The notes under the pieces are model-generated. The model worked only from the letters and a program-made list of their open reading frames with translations, ran no database searches and was not told where the DNA came from. Below, piece by piece: positions 1 through 12,108 of a DNA stretch of 64,000 bases (positions within the stretch are counted from its first letter, which is position 1; each line of letters begins with the position of its first letter). The position numbers and the translations under genes are program-made. The DNA is from Collybia mongolica (taxonomy: Eukaryota; Basidiomycota; Agaricomycetes; Agaricales; Clitocybaceae): positions 2,108,001 through 2,172,000 of the forward strand of contig JAAXNY010000008.1 in the NCBI GenBank assembly GCA_013420905.1. The letters run 5' to 3'.

Positions 1-1217
1 TTCATGGATGAAAGGCGCTAGCATGTCCATAGTCCTTTCAGTGATGATTAGTGTTGCACGCGGCCGCACGAGTTCAGAGGTTTTCTGCGTTGACTGATTT
101 AGTGAAGGTGATTATACCGCGTCGGATAAAAGTACGCACCGCAAACTCAGGGTTCGCTTTCTTGTGCTCCTCCAAGTTGCCTTGTACCATAAAAGAGAGC
201 AATTTGGTAGCATGGTCTCCCTCAACCGATTCATACGCTCTGGCTTCAGCCCCACGAGCAAGATTGGTCCGCCACCGAGCGCTAGACTCAGGGGGTGGGG
301 GTGGTCGGGTTTGGGAGTTCGGCTTGAGAGCTCCCAAGGGAGAATGGTTTGCGGGTACATAATATCGGATGAAGGGAAACTCGTTCAGTGTGATACACAG
401 GTTAGAGATCTTGAATACTTGCTCAGAGCAGGAAGACAGCTAAGTGCGAGAATACTCACCATTTTGCTGACGAATCTCAAATCCTCTTCCAGCTTATTGC
501 GTGCTAGTTTAAATGCTGTTTCGGAGCGCGGAGGGGTATACAAGCTAAAGAACATCCCCGGTTCTTGTAATGAGAATACTTGTGCTTCCGTGGCTTTTAC
601 ATGGATTAGTTGGGGGCGCGGCAGCTAATGAAGACGTGAAGCTCACTCACCCCAGAGGTTGAGGAACAACTCTTTCAGACCCTGTAAATGTGGTTCGGCC
701 TCTGATGCAGTCAACTGTTGGAAGAGCGCCTCGTTCAGTCCTGTATTACCAAAATCTCAGCGTTCAGCCGTGGTGTAGACATACTTCATAAATCACATAC
801 CTTCAATGAAGAACAGATGTGCCGCAGCGTATTGTCGGAACCCATGCGAGAAATCTCTAATAATTCGATCCACGTTCTGGGTTGTGGGCATTAGCAAATA
901 AATTGCCTCGAACTCGGGTTGCGGATCGCGATTGCTTGTGATAGATTCTATCACTGGGCATTGTGAGTTGTTGACAAACAGTGGTTGAAAAGCTGGACAT
1001 ACAAGTGACATTCTCTTCCAGAATGTCAAACTGCTTCAGGACAGAGCCCAAAAGCTTCTGCGAAAACTCGTCGACAACGAGGATCTTCCACTTCCCTGGA
1101 GGATTGACGGATCGAATTGCTTCGAGAAACTCTGCACCACAGCGTCAACTACAAGAAGCGTCCAACGTAGTATAGCGTGCACGCACTATTTCGAACGATA
1201 GTAATCAGAGAAGGCAT
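1..1217 (-). CDS. sec1: Sec1/Munc18-family (SM) syntaxin-binding protein, 5' part of gene
   Basis: SM proteins clasp syntaxin/SNARE bundles and drive exocytic vesicle fusion at the plasma membrane. The reading frame is split into six or more short exons. Exon 1 starts at ATG 1217 (MPSLITIVRN) and splices to FLEAIRSVNPPGKWKILVV, the classic Sec1 N-terminus. Later exons read ILEENVTLIESITSNRDPQ, EFEAIYLLMPTTQNVDRII, LFLNLWATEAQVFSLQ and LIITERTMDMLAPFIHE, the last being the conserved SM segment just before domain 2. All junctions use GT-AG introns of about 50 nt in consistent phase. The gene leaves the window at base 1, so roughly the C-terminal half is absent. No in-frame stop was met. Identification is strong. 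Sec1 rather than Vps45 or Sly1 is inferred from the N-terminal motif. Confidence 0.9.
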
Positions 1218-1539
1218 GAACTAGGGACAGCCTTGCCGCAGCAGTTAATCAAGATAAATTGAATGGCTTTAAAAGTCACAAACTCCTTGAAGAGTCTATG
1301 GCTCATTGCCAAGACCAGGCCAATGACTAGCTACTGCGGCAATCTCCGCTCTATAATCTGATATGCGACATAGATTCTGTCTTGGTAACAGTCTTGCGTA
1401 GATTTACAATGTAACTTCGCGCTGATATGCAGCAAAGCAGGTGAAAATCAGATGATTATAGATAAATTTTAGATAGCAATTATGAGCTTTGTCTCCGTGT
1501 CAGTTTGTCTACTAGTCATCTCCATCCATCATAACATAA
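1218..1539. other. Intergenic: sec1 promoter side / deacetylase 3' side
   Basis: No coding potential seen. It contains the region upstream of the sec1 start and the region downstream of the chitin deacetylase stop. No clear TATA, terminator or RNA gene was recognised. Confidence 0.5.
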
Positions 1540-3528
1540 CTATAGTAGGATGGCAAATCCAACTGAAAGCAGAGCGCTGAGGAGAGGAATAGAATTTGTG
1601 AAACCAGTGTTTCCCTTGCCCAAAGTGTCAACAACACCGTCACCGTCAATGTCATAGCCACCTCCTGTTTGGTTGGTATAGGGGAATGTCTTGTTTGTTG
1701 TCGACTCAAAATACATATTGCTTGAGGGAATCTTGATACACTGGCCGATAGGTTCCAGCTGGACCAATACTTATGAGATAGTCATAATGGTTGATAATCG
1801 GAGATAACTTACGGTGAATGCAGGTTTATGGTTCAAAGCAGCGTTCAGGGTATATCCGATAGCTAAATCGACTGTGATTTCATATAGATCGTGTTGCAGA
1901 ACAATGAAGCTGAGAATAAATTCGTGAGCGTAAGTGGAACCCTAGATATTGAAACACGATGTCCACAAACCCGGTATCAATCGCGGATGCGTTAGTAAGA
2001 ATATTTTCGAAAACGGCGACAGACTCTTTGCCAGTGGTCAAGTTGCCTGCGACTCTCCAGTCTGAAGCGAATAAATAAGCACGAATCACGTAATATAAAG
2101 GAGGACCGAGCAAACCATTAGTGTCGAATTGGCCACCATCGGGGGTACGGGTCCAGAGAATCGGGACCATACCCATGGCAAGAGATATAGCCCGGACACG
2201 GTCATCTGTTCACAGTAGTCGGTAACATTTAAGATATAACGACCCCGGGACACACACCAATGTCACCAAAAGGAGGTCGCATGGTGGTGGGTGTGACACC
2301 TAAAACTTTGCGAATAGCGTGACGAGTCCAGCCCAATTCAGCCACAACTTGTTCGGTGCTTAGAGATGTAAGATGCTAAAGATAGTGTACAATGGTCAAC
2401 GATTGGTTGGAAAAAAAAAAAAAAAAAATTTGGATGGTTTCATACCTTGTGGGACCAAGTGTGAACGCTGATTTCATGGCCACCCATGTATTCCTCAACA
2501 AGGACAGTCGGGCGTTCAATAACGCGAGACCCGACAACGAAGAAAGTAGCAAGGATGTCCTTCTCGTCCAAGAAGTTCAATAGGTTTCTTGAAAGTGATA
2601 GTCAGTCATCAGTATCCAAATGAAAGGCGGACAAAGGTCAGCCTACTGAGCTGTTCCAAAGGGTACAGTTAGCAATTTAGGAAGCACCAGAATGAGGGAA
2701 AGACCTACTATAGGGTGATGGGCCATCATCGAAGCTAGACGAACTCATTTATCAGGGCAGAACGATCGACATTCATAACGATGTTTACCTAACACCCCAT
2801 GTCAGTTTGTCAGGACATGATGTAATGTCTGTGGTACTTTTAAAAAAAAAATAACCTTAGAGGGATGAAAATGAATGGACTTTACCAGTGGAACGCGTAT
2901 GACCACCACATGTCCACCATCCGCGGTTTGCAGCGTCCGCAGCAGCAGCAGGATCACCAACACAAGAACCATCAACAGTGGGCTTGATATTAGGAATATC
3001 AAATCCTTGGAGCTCCTTCATCCACATTGTAACTTCGTCGGAATCTATAAATGATGCGTGAGTTAGGTGGAACGCGCTTCGAAAAAATGATTGTACATAC
3101 CTGTCGGGGGGATGGCGTCTTGTGCGGGCCAATCAGCGGGGCTGAAGACGACTGTAAGAAGAGAAAAAGAAAAAGAGAGGTTTAGAAGCCATGACAGTCG
3201 AAAATAAGTCTAAAAACGTGCATGCCGTAGGGAGAGCCGGGGCGCCAGAAACGGGAACAGAGGCCCCTGCTGCGAACGTAGCAGTTACGGGAAGTGTGGC
3301 CTTGGTGGGCATGCCGAAGGTAATGCTCTCAATTGGTGGGATGGCGGTTCCAGTAGCAGCGGGTACAATTGTTACACCAGTGCCATGAGTAGATGTGCCC
3401 TGGGGAGTGCCCGAGGTCTGGGAGGTCGTCTGCTGTCGTTTGTTTAGGGCAACATGCTTGGGGTTCAACGCATGGACGTTGGATGACCCAAGTAAAGCAA
3501 TGAGAGCGGTTAGAGCTTGAGTCTTCAT
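1540..3528 (-). CDS. Chitin deacetylase (carbohydrate esterase family 4), secreted, probably GPI-anchored
   Basis: Deacetylates cell-wall chitin to chitosan (EC 3.5.1.41). The start is ATG 3528, which opens a signal peptide (MKTQALTALIALLGSSNVHA); an upstream in-frame ATG at 3636 lacks this logic. After a Ser/Thr/Gly-rich linker come the CE4 motifs in order. Motif 1 is WGVSFDDGPSPYS, across an intron near 2731-2784, with the catalytic Asp and metal Asp. Motif 2 is SVHTWSH near 2470, with both metal His. Motif 3 is TMRPPFGD near 2255. Next is an LWTRTPDGGQFDTN segment, and motif 4 VLQHDLYE near 1890 has the catalytic His. The C-terminus ends in a short hydrophobic tail (LLSALLSVGFAILL) after a small-residue stretch, as for a GPI signal. 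About ten GT-AG introns. All catalytic residues are present, so the gene looks functional. Confidence 0.93.
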
Positions 3529-4260
3529 GTTGACAGAGAAAAAAGGAGTGTCGTTGCGCGACGGCGCGAACAAGTCAGAGGAGAGGAGGAATAAGAGAGA
3601 AACAAGGAGGTGGCCTTGCCAATGCCAAGGTAACAAACATTTTCACTCTTCACGTGCGAAACTTATTTGATGTCTGATGCAAAACTTGATCATCGTGTCC
3701 TCGGCAACCGCGCACCGGCCCATCAGCGGGTGAGAAATTACGGGCATTGAAGGGATTGTCAGGAACCAGATCTCAAGTACATACAATATCCTATGGCCCA
3801 CGCACAGAATCAATTGCTTCAAGACTCTATTCTCTACATACCTTCCCGAGCTGCCTATGTAATTTCATGTAAAGCAAATGCGAAATCTAAGTTGAACCCC
3901 CTGAAAGTCGGCAGGCCCAAACCATCCGGATTCCGAATCGACTTACGGACGTCCGAATCCGGACCAACCTCGTGGCCTTGCGATCAGAAGCCTACGGCAT
4001 GTGCCTGGAACATATTCTTTTCAACACCCACATATGATATATGAGCTCAAAAAAAAACTCGGTCATCTCACTTAGTGACCGCGAGCGCCCGCCGTTGAGG
4101 CCCTGAGACGCTGCAGAAAAATTCCTCGGCAACCGTCAAAATGAGTCCAATCTAACCAGATTAGATTAGATGATTTCTACAGGCGCCGAGTCAGTTTTCG
4201 GACACTGCACTTGCCATCATAATCCTTTCCCGAGATTACGTTGATAGAAAGGCTTTAAGC
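3529..4260. other. Intergenic, divergent upstream region
   Basis: Lies between the start of the chitin deacetylase (leftward) and the phosphatase remnant (rightward). A 9-bp inverted repeat (TCCGGATTC at 3925-3933, GAATCCGGA at 3955-3963) could be a regulatory site, but nothing else supports that. No gene recognised. Confidence 0.4.
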
Positions 4261-4692
4261 ATGGGACACAAGTCCAAGAAAGATGCAGCAGCGCTGATAC
4301 TTGCTCCATACCTCTACTTCGGCCCACGAACATCGACGACATCAGCCTTTCTTGAGTCCCAGCAGATAACCCACGTTCTCAGCATTGGCGCCAGCCCCGT
4401 ATCTAGCGGCCCAGGTATCGTCTACATGCGCCTAACGCTACTAGAAGGGGAAAATTCCAGTCCATTGCTCGCGCTCCCCACTATTGCCACGGCCTATTAA
4501 TAAAGCATCGTGGAATGAGCCTCAAAGGTGCACTAGGACTTGTCATCCACGTATGCCCCCCAGTCTGGCCTAGTAATACCGAGATTATAAAGCAGTTACA
4601 ATAACTAGATGTACCTACCATACGGCTCCCCGTCCCTGGAAGTTGAGCTCCTCCAGAATAAGTTGGAAGATAGGGTAACATTATTTGCATAA
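4261..4692 (+). pseudogene. Dual-specificity phosphatase pseudogene (catalytic loop deleted)
   Basis: The first frame begins MGHKSKKDAAALILAPYLYFG and continues with ITHVLSIGASPV and VYMRLTLLEGEN, the beta-strand core of DSP phosphatases. It then jumps to LPTIATAY, which matches the helix after the catalytic loop (SRSPT.. AYL). The HCxxGxSR P-loop and about 40 residues before it are missing. At 4498 the frame is lost: dropping one T would restore AYLIKHRGMSL, and the next frame reads GMSLKGALGLVIHVCPPVWP then NTEIIKQLQ. A further shift gives YGSPSLEVELL and EDRVTLFA, the usual DSP C-terminal tail. Deletion plus at least two frame breaks make this a dead gene. A spliced rescue seems unlikely because no suitable splice sites flank the missing loop. 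Confidence 0.75.
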
Positions 4693-5201
4693 ATCAGTGG
4701 TCTTTCGCTTCACGCTGCCATTTTATGTATGCCGACTTTCCCGAAGCCAGCTCCGAAAGATATGCAGTGACTGAATCGGTAGGAATTGTTGTGTGAGGTG
4801 TATTTGCCTAGCTGCCGGAGTGCCGTAGCTTCCGTCTTGGGCCTATTAGTCTGCCTTTATGTTTCAACATCTGGAAACCTGCGACTCGGGAAGCATATAT
4901 TATCACACACAGTTATCTCCAGAGCCTAAAGTCGCTGAAGATGGCCAGACTCTGCACATTGCAATTAAGGACAGGAAGCTTCAAACCCCGTCGTTGAAAC
5001 ATGATGACTAAGTAGTTTAATGGGGGGCGTGCATCGATCAAAGGTATTGCGAGGGGGTGATACAACGAGATACAGATGCAGGGTAAGATAACTAAAGTAT
5101 ATGGATACGCGGCGTGAGGTAGTAAAACAACAAGTTGAACAGAAAACATGACGAACACACTCAGTGGCACAACAAAGCATACAGTCCCTCCTCCCTCAGT
5201 A
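4693..5201. other. Intergenic between phosphatase remnant and RhoGEF 3' end
   Basis: About 500 bp with no recognisable coding signal. It probably holds the 3' UTR of the leftward RhoGEF gene. Confidence 0.4.
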
Positions 5202-8200
5202 TCATCGACGCATAGACACCATCGAATTATTATCAGACATGTGTCTCTGTGGACCTGCAGCTGTCCTCAATGCAAGGACACGGTCGTCTGAGACGATAAG
5301 AATTTCGTCCCGCCCTATACCTTGAGGATTCCGAGAGGGATGCTGATTCGGGTACTGGGGTGTGCCATGTCCACCGAATTGTGGGTGGTGGCCCGGATAT
5401 GGGGGACCAGTCGGAGAATCATAACTTTGGTCGTATCCATAACCTGGTTGATACCCAGTCGGATGTATGGGACTGACGGTGTTGGTGACAGATGGAGGCG
5501 TATCCGCAAATAGCAGCCGGAGATTGGTGCCCTGTATGACTTGAGACATCAATCCCGTCTCGATGTGGCGTATCTCCACGAAAGCGGGCTCGAAAGCTAA
5601 CACATAAGGTTCATGGAGTGCTTCAGGACGTATTAAAGCTGTGTCCAACAAGTTTTAGGCTATATAACGTACCGAAACCTGTAGGGGACCCTTCCCAGTG
5701 GACCATGAAGTCCTTCCGGGACCGGCGCCCATTCTTGTTGACATAAAATGCGAATTCTGCAATTGGAATTCAGCATTTGGGGCAATCGCAGGTAAGGGAA
5801 CGACTTACCATCATAACACAACAAGAACTCGTTATGGATGCGATAAATCGACATCGGACGAAGGTTCTCGCGTTTCCTGACGAACTCAAGCGACTCATCA
5901 TTCGGGTCCAACAATCCCTGAGTATCTAAACTCTCTAGGTCCACTATCTCAAAGCCCCTCGAGCATCCAACACACATCTTCGTTTTCAAGTAATGGATGG
6001 ATGTTGATTCGACCGGTATGTAAAATTCCTACAATACATTTTAACACTCAAAATCGTATTTGGATTAACCTGCACTCACTCTGAATAATTTGAGAGTGTC
6101 GTTCCCACCTTGCAAGAGCTTTCGGAAAGTTGGTTTGCTGCGTCCACGGATGTTTTGATCGATGGGCTCGAGCGTTTTGAATGTACTCGACAACTGGCTG
6201 GATTTGACGATGCATACCAAAACTTTCCCAAGACAAAAGCCAGCCTTGAAAAACGAAGTATGCGACGAAATACGCTTGGCTCGTTTCAAGCCCGCCATAG
6301 GATCGTGTTGATCTAATGCATCTAAAGGGAACGTGATCACTTGGCGCTCTATGATAGATGATTAGAAAGACTCTGCGGTTAGAGATCTGTCGGCTTGCCT
6401 GACAAGACAATCAGGAGTTGGTAGTCTTCCAAGACATCTACCTGTGTCACATCTAGCAAAGCAAGAACCCTGACTGGGTCTCTGTTCAATTCGCGGATAT
6501 CAGAGATATAGACACCATCATTGGTGCCATATACAATTTTCCGCCCGCCGTCTGTGATGGGTCGTGAGCTTGACATCTAAACACCACAGTATTTACTTAC
6601 TAAATGGTGCTGCACAGTTGACTTTATTGGGCCCGGCGAAAAACCCATCACTCAGAGTCACTGTGTCAAATATCAGACTCCTCTCGCGCATCACTTGTTG
6701 TTGCTTTGCGATATTATCAAGCCAATTCTTGTGAGACCCACTAGTGGGGGCCCAGAGGATCAAGTTGTAGTATTTGCGACCCAGGTGCATGAAGTTTATC
6801 CAGTGTGCCCCTTTCGCGTCTTGTTTGTGTGAGAGAACGGGCCCGTGTTCCCGATTGAAGGAGTTCCTCCTCACCAGGGCCTGCCGCTGCCGACCCTGGT
6901 GGGGTTTATTTGCATTGCCAACTGCATCTTCGGGCGCTGATATCAGCAGAAGTTCGAGAGGTATAGGCTAGATATATTGTGAGAAGTAATTGGCCCAAGG
7001 ATATGACTTGCGCTTACACGACGATAAACCTTATATTGGTCATGTAACTTCGTCTTGACTTGTTTAGTGAAGAGGATGGCATGGTCGAACAAATATACTT
7101 GGATTTCCCCATCTCTCTTGTTGAGTGCGCCCTTGTAGATCATTTCTCGGCCTTCTTCTTTGAGTCTCAAGTTCTGTTCTTTGATCAGCGTCACGGATAG
7201 TGGTATGAATAAGCCTCCATACCACTTCCTCTCCTGGTTTGAATAAAAGCTGCTGGTCCAGCTGGATAAGGTTGAATCGATTCTCAGTCTTCCCAGATTC
7301 TGTGTTAACTTTAGCCAGAAACTCTTTCACGAGAGCCACCACTTGGGGTAGTAGAATCTTGTCTGGGCTATCGTCTGGCGTGTGCTTTATAACAGCGTTG
7401 AGTAACAGGGGATACCGTGCCAACCGAGTAGTCGGTTTTGTAAGGTACGCATTCAGCTCCAATTTCCGTGATTCAGGCAGTCTCTCCGTTGCCTAATCAA
7501 ATAGCTCGACAAAAGACTGGGTCACCAGGAGTAGAATCGGGACATACCTCCACAAACTGAGCAAACGCTGGATTTGAATTCTTCTCTTTCTCGAACTCGT
7601 ACTTTCCGTACAGTTGATGAGCACCGTAAGATACAAAAGGCCCAAAATGGGGCACAGCGTCGAGCAAAATGTCTCCAATCCGCTCTACAACTGCATAAGA
7701 CTTCTGCCGTTTGTTGAGTGCGTCACGTAACCGAGTGTGGACTGCAATGATGTCGTGTATATTCCAGAAGACTTGTGCCAAAAAATCCGTCCTCCTTTCT
7801 TGGGGAATGATATCCCCTTCTTTGAGGCGTTTTACCCAGACCTGGTGAAGGCGTGAGTACACTTTAGTTTTTGGCTTAGTGAAACACACTAACATCCCGC
7901 AGGTACTCCATATCCCGTACGAAGTCACGTTCCGTATAGATAACCTCATTGATGGCCTCTTGCCTGCATTTCTCAGCATCAGATACGCTATCCACGATTT
8001 CTTGAGGCACTGAGTGAACCCATAAAGTTCCAGGTTCCTAATGGGCTGAGTTAGTGACACTTAGCTTTGCACAGAACATAGGTCGTTGCGCACAGCAATT
8101 TCGCCTAAACTCTCTTGACTTATCTGTTTTGACAGACCAGGCTGTGGTTTCATGTTCAACCTTGCTTGTTGCTCCAATCTTCTTGGACATGCAATACTAT

Positions 8201-10018
8201 AACAAAGCTGATCTCGTGAGCAAGTCGGTGAATAACAGTCTGTCAGGAGTGTAAACACCCCGGAAGGTAATGGAACATCATCAGACGTGACGGAATCCTT
8301 TCTAGGACGTGATGGATGGGTACCCAAGGATGGATGGTCTTTTTCCTACGATCATGTAAGTAGGTATGCTATACGATGAAATTAAACTCTCCTCACCTCT
8401 GCAGAAGAATCTGGTCCAAGCTGTGACATAATATGGTTCATGCCGTTTCGGTTGATGACGCTGCCGTTCTCTTCTTTCGAGAATTCACCGCTAACAAAAG
8501 GACTAGGAAGCTTCGTCCGAAACTGGTACAGCTCACCCGCACTGTCCCGTAACCGATGGTCGTATGTAACGTCATGAAAGAACTTTTGCGCGTCCAAGGC
8601 GCGGCCCAGGAGAAGCGCGAGATTACGGTCGGTCGTTTTGATGATATAAGCCAATTTGTCGACAGCTTCCCGGCCGTCGAATGCATCCGTGTATGTGAGA
8701 CCGTCTTTGATACGGTCTGTGATTGGTATACGATCGCGAAACGCCTCCGCGACGCGAGATAGTAATGCTGGGTATACGATGGGTGTTTTGCGGACCTGGC
8801 GGGCGGAAGCAGGAGAATTCCGCCCATCGTGTAGCGACGGAATTGGGGGCCGTGAGGAGCGTTTCTGTTCTAAAACAGTGCGCATCGGGGTCGTAGCTGC
8901 TGACATAGACATCGACCTGTCTTGAGCTGTACGATCGCGTCGGGCGCCAGATAGTTTGGGCACGGTTCTAGTGGATTCGGAAGATCGACGAGAAGACGTG
9001 ACCGATGCATGGTCGACTAGCGTCATGGAAGGGTCAGACGAAGACACTGGTGAGGTACTGATTACAGAGGACCGTAGTGACGGAGCCGTCCCAACCTCGA
9101 CGTGCAGTGGAAATACCTAGGGGAGATGAACATGGAGTGATGTGGAAGGGACGACAAACATACTGGTTCGCTATGTCTCGGTCGCTGCTGTGGAAACGAG
9201 GGGGGCTTGCTTTTTCCTGTTGTGACATTGAGCACACGTTCAGTGACAATCAAAAATACATAAACGTGCACACCTGTACGAGCCCAAGGAAGTTCACTAT
9301 CTTCGCCCGACCCCTGGTCACTTGAGTTACCGCTACCCATTCCGAAATCTAAGCCTAGCCGACCGTCACCATTGTCCAAACTTACACCGAGCCTCGGGGC
9401 ATCCCCGGGTCGGGCTGACGCACCGTTTTGACTCGGTGGATATGGAGCACGGTTCGACGGTCCAGGTGAAACCTGATGTCGATTCCATTCTCCCTGAGGA
9501 CCAGCTGGGTTATTGAGATAAACTTGTGCTTGGTATGCCTGTGCGGGAGTAAGATTTGATTGGGTCAAAGGTTCAAAATTTTGTTCTGGAGGCTCCCCCG
9601 GTCGGGGCGGGGCGCCATTATTGATGGGAGAGTTGCTTAGAACAGATCTTGCACGAGCAAGAGATGGGTTCGAAGAAGCTGAGGGCCCACCATAACTGTA
9701 AGGTGTAGGTATATGTTGCGGATATGGAGAGTGGTGTGGATGAGGGGTCTGGTGGGTAACCGAAGGATAGTAAGATTGGCGGTAGGTGCTAGGAGGAGCC
9801 TGTGGCGAGGGCGCGTTATAGTTATGGGGGAGAGAAGAGTATGACGATCGTTTGTCTGGTGGTGGCTGCTGATATGGATATGGATGAGGTTGGTTTGGCT
9901 GGGGATAGATCGAGGATGTGCCAGGAGAGTGGTGGGATGCACCCGGGCGGCCAAAGATGTCTTCATAGGCAGCATGTCGCTTATCAGGAGGTTGACGAGG
10001 ACCAAGAGGCCTGTCCAT
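5202..10018 (-). CDS. Rho1 guanine nucleotide exchange factor (DEP-DH-PH-CNH), Rom2/Rgf type
   Basis: Activates Rho1 GTPase in the cell-wall-integrity pathway by exchanging GDP for GTP at the membrane. From ATG 10018 (MDRPLGPRQPPDKRHAAYED) the first about 240 residues are Pro/Tyr/Ser-rich and disordered. A DEP domain follows (about 8800-8440; KDGLTYTDAFDGREAVDKLA). The DH domain is at about 8000-7230, with MEYLRDVWVKRLKEGDII, the conserved helix LNAYLTKPTTRLARYPLLL and VKEFLAKVNTESGK. A PH domain follows (about 7190-6600; EMIYKGALNKR, VYLFDHAILFTK). Last is a C-terminal CNH/citron domain (about 6570-5250; GTNDGVYI, VTQVDVLEDYQLLIVLSGK). The order and length match fungal Rom1/Rom2. Many short introns; the frame stays open through all domains. 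Stop at 5202. Confidence 0.92.
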
Positions 10019-12108
10019 GGTAGAGGTACAAGGTACAAATTATCAAAACTTGGACAGGCGGAATACGGCAAGTCGAACAAGTATGACCTGAGTATAACAA
10101 ATGTAACTCCTCGTAACTAAACTTCAATGTTCGGTTACTGATCACTTGACCACCCGGCAAATTTTCCACTGTCATAATCACTCTAATATCTATGATCTCC
10201 TTCTCCATGGCCCCCTACATACGTTTCTCTTTTCTAATCCAATGGAGACCATCATTCGGGAGCGCGTGCATACGTATGATGAGAATTGCAGTGCATCAAA
10301 CACGCGTCATGGACACGCGGTGTGCATGTAGTACAGTGTGTCCTTTCGAGCAATGCATTGGTCATGTACGTGATTGCAAAAGATTGAGGTGGTGCCCCAT
10401 ATTCGGAGTGCAAGACTTTGGATCGTTGGAGGAGGGAAGACTCAACAGCGCAATCTTCCAGGCCGAATGCCGCGTTACCATGCTATGTAGCAGGGTATAT
10501 GGAGAGTGGAAACGATTTGCTAGTAGAACCTTTGCTTAAGCTGCGGCGTGGTATCAGGTCCAGCAATGAAGGCCATTAACGGCCCATAATATCCCTCATG
10601 CTTTCCATATGGCCAGACACAATAAGTAAAATAAACTTGGCAGTGTCCATGTAGGAATCACATCAATCGCTGCCGATGGAACAAAAGTACCGTCTTACGT
10701 AACAATGTCCGGAATCGGTCCTGTCCACCTATTGACCCTACAAAACATACACTGTCAACTATACGCCTCATAGTCCGTACTGGTTGACTTTGGGTCAAAA
10801 AATATGACTCTTACTTGTCATTGGGCTAGGAGGCCTATAATTGGCCAGATAACCATGCCGCGTTTTATCCATAGAGGCGAAACCCCGAGTCGGAGATGTT
10901 TCTGCTCGAAAAATCACTGGGGATCAAGATTATGGACCGCAGCCTCAGGCTCCGGCGATGTCTATCGTTGGGTCGACAATCATGATTGCAACACTTATCC
11001 GACTCACGGCACGTCGATGCTGAGGCCATTTCCGTCACCTGTGCCACTTACCAGTTTTTTTTTTTAATATTTCGGTACGCACCTCCGGGTTCTTACAATC
11101 CGAGGTTGGAAGGAGCTCTGACAACAATGCTAGATTACACCTAGCTGAACGATACCGTGGCGTCATGAACTGAAGGTTTTCATTCTTAGAGCATGGTCTA
11201 GCCCTCACGCTCTGGGTAGTTCCATTCCTCGTGCCTCGCGTCCTTCTCAATGGCATAACTCCGCCCCCCCTGGCATTTAGTCGGGTACTCGAGAATGAAC
11301 AAGCCGTAGCACACCCCTCACCATCCCTTTTCAGACCCTGAAGCCTGGCTCACTGGTATTCTGGGAGATGGCGAACGTATGTTCTTGTTGCATTGACATA
11401 CACGAACTGATGGTCAATGGAAGAGGAATTGTACTCCCCTTTTTGTCTGGGTGTTCAGAAGAGGGTCTGGCGACTGTCACCTCATGTCACCTACTCGCGA
11501 CCGCATAACGCCATCTTTGCTCCAACACGTCAAACTATCTGTTCTGACACGAATGGAATGTTGAGTATAACCCCAATCTTGTTTTGAATCTTTGAAGATT
11601 CATATCACCGTCATGTCAACGTTCGTTGTATTCCAGTTCGAGGTTGGCTTGGCTGGTGGTCAGCCTTATTTTCCGGGGAGTTTTAATATAAGGGTCTCAT
11701 ATAATTGCTCACTTGGGACATACACACAACTTCGAGGCAGACTTGAAGCTCCGCAGAGGACCCTAAGGTGTCGAAACGCCCGCGGATTAACAGATCATCC
11801 AACCGGCTGCTCCATCCATATCACAGACATTTACGGTGAACGGGCGACAACACGTTGAACCCGAACGCAAAAAGCAGTAAACACGCCCCATTCACATTTG
11901 CCACGCCTCATGCCCAGGTCTAGGATCGAGTTCTATTCAGAAACGCAGAACACATTGCGCCTTGAGGTGTCTTGGCTACTTTTTGTAAAGCGATTGTATT
12001 TCGGACACCAGTTTTCAACTCATCCGTTGAACACGCTAAATATAAGGACATTTTGAGCGATCGTCGCATTTCCTCACTTGAGCCCCTACCTCTCAACCAA
12101 AGTCACAG
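10019..12108. other. Long intergenic region (about 2.1 kb)
   Basis: Upstream of both the RhoGEF (leftward) and the first DUF6533-like gene (rightward), so it should hold two promoters. Only short, unconserved-looking open frames occur, and I see no protein motif or tRNA. A T-tract lies near 11,055 and a C-tract near 11,268. Confidence 0.5.

Noticed and set aside
3793..4044. 83-codon frame upstream of the phosphatase remnant
   Set aside because: No motif, no neighbours in phase, and lies in a probable promoter.
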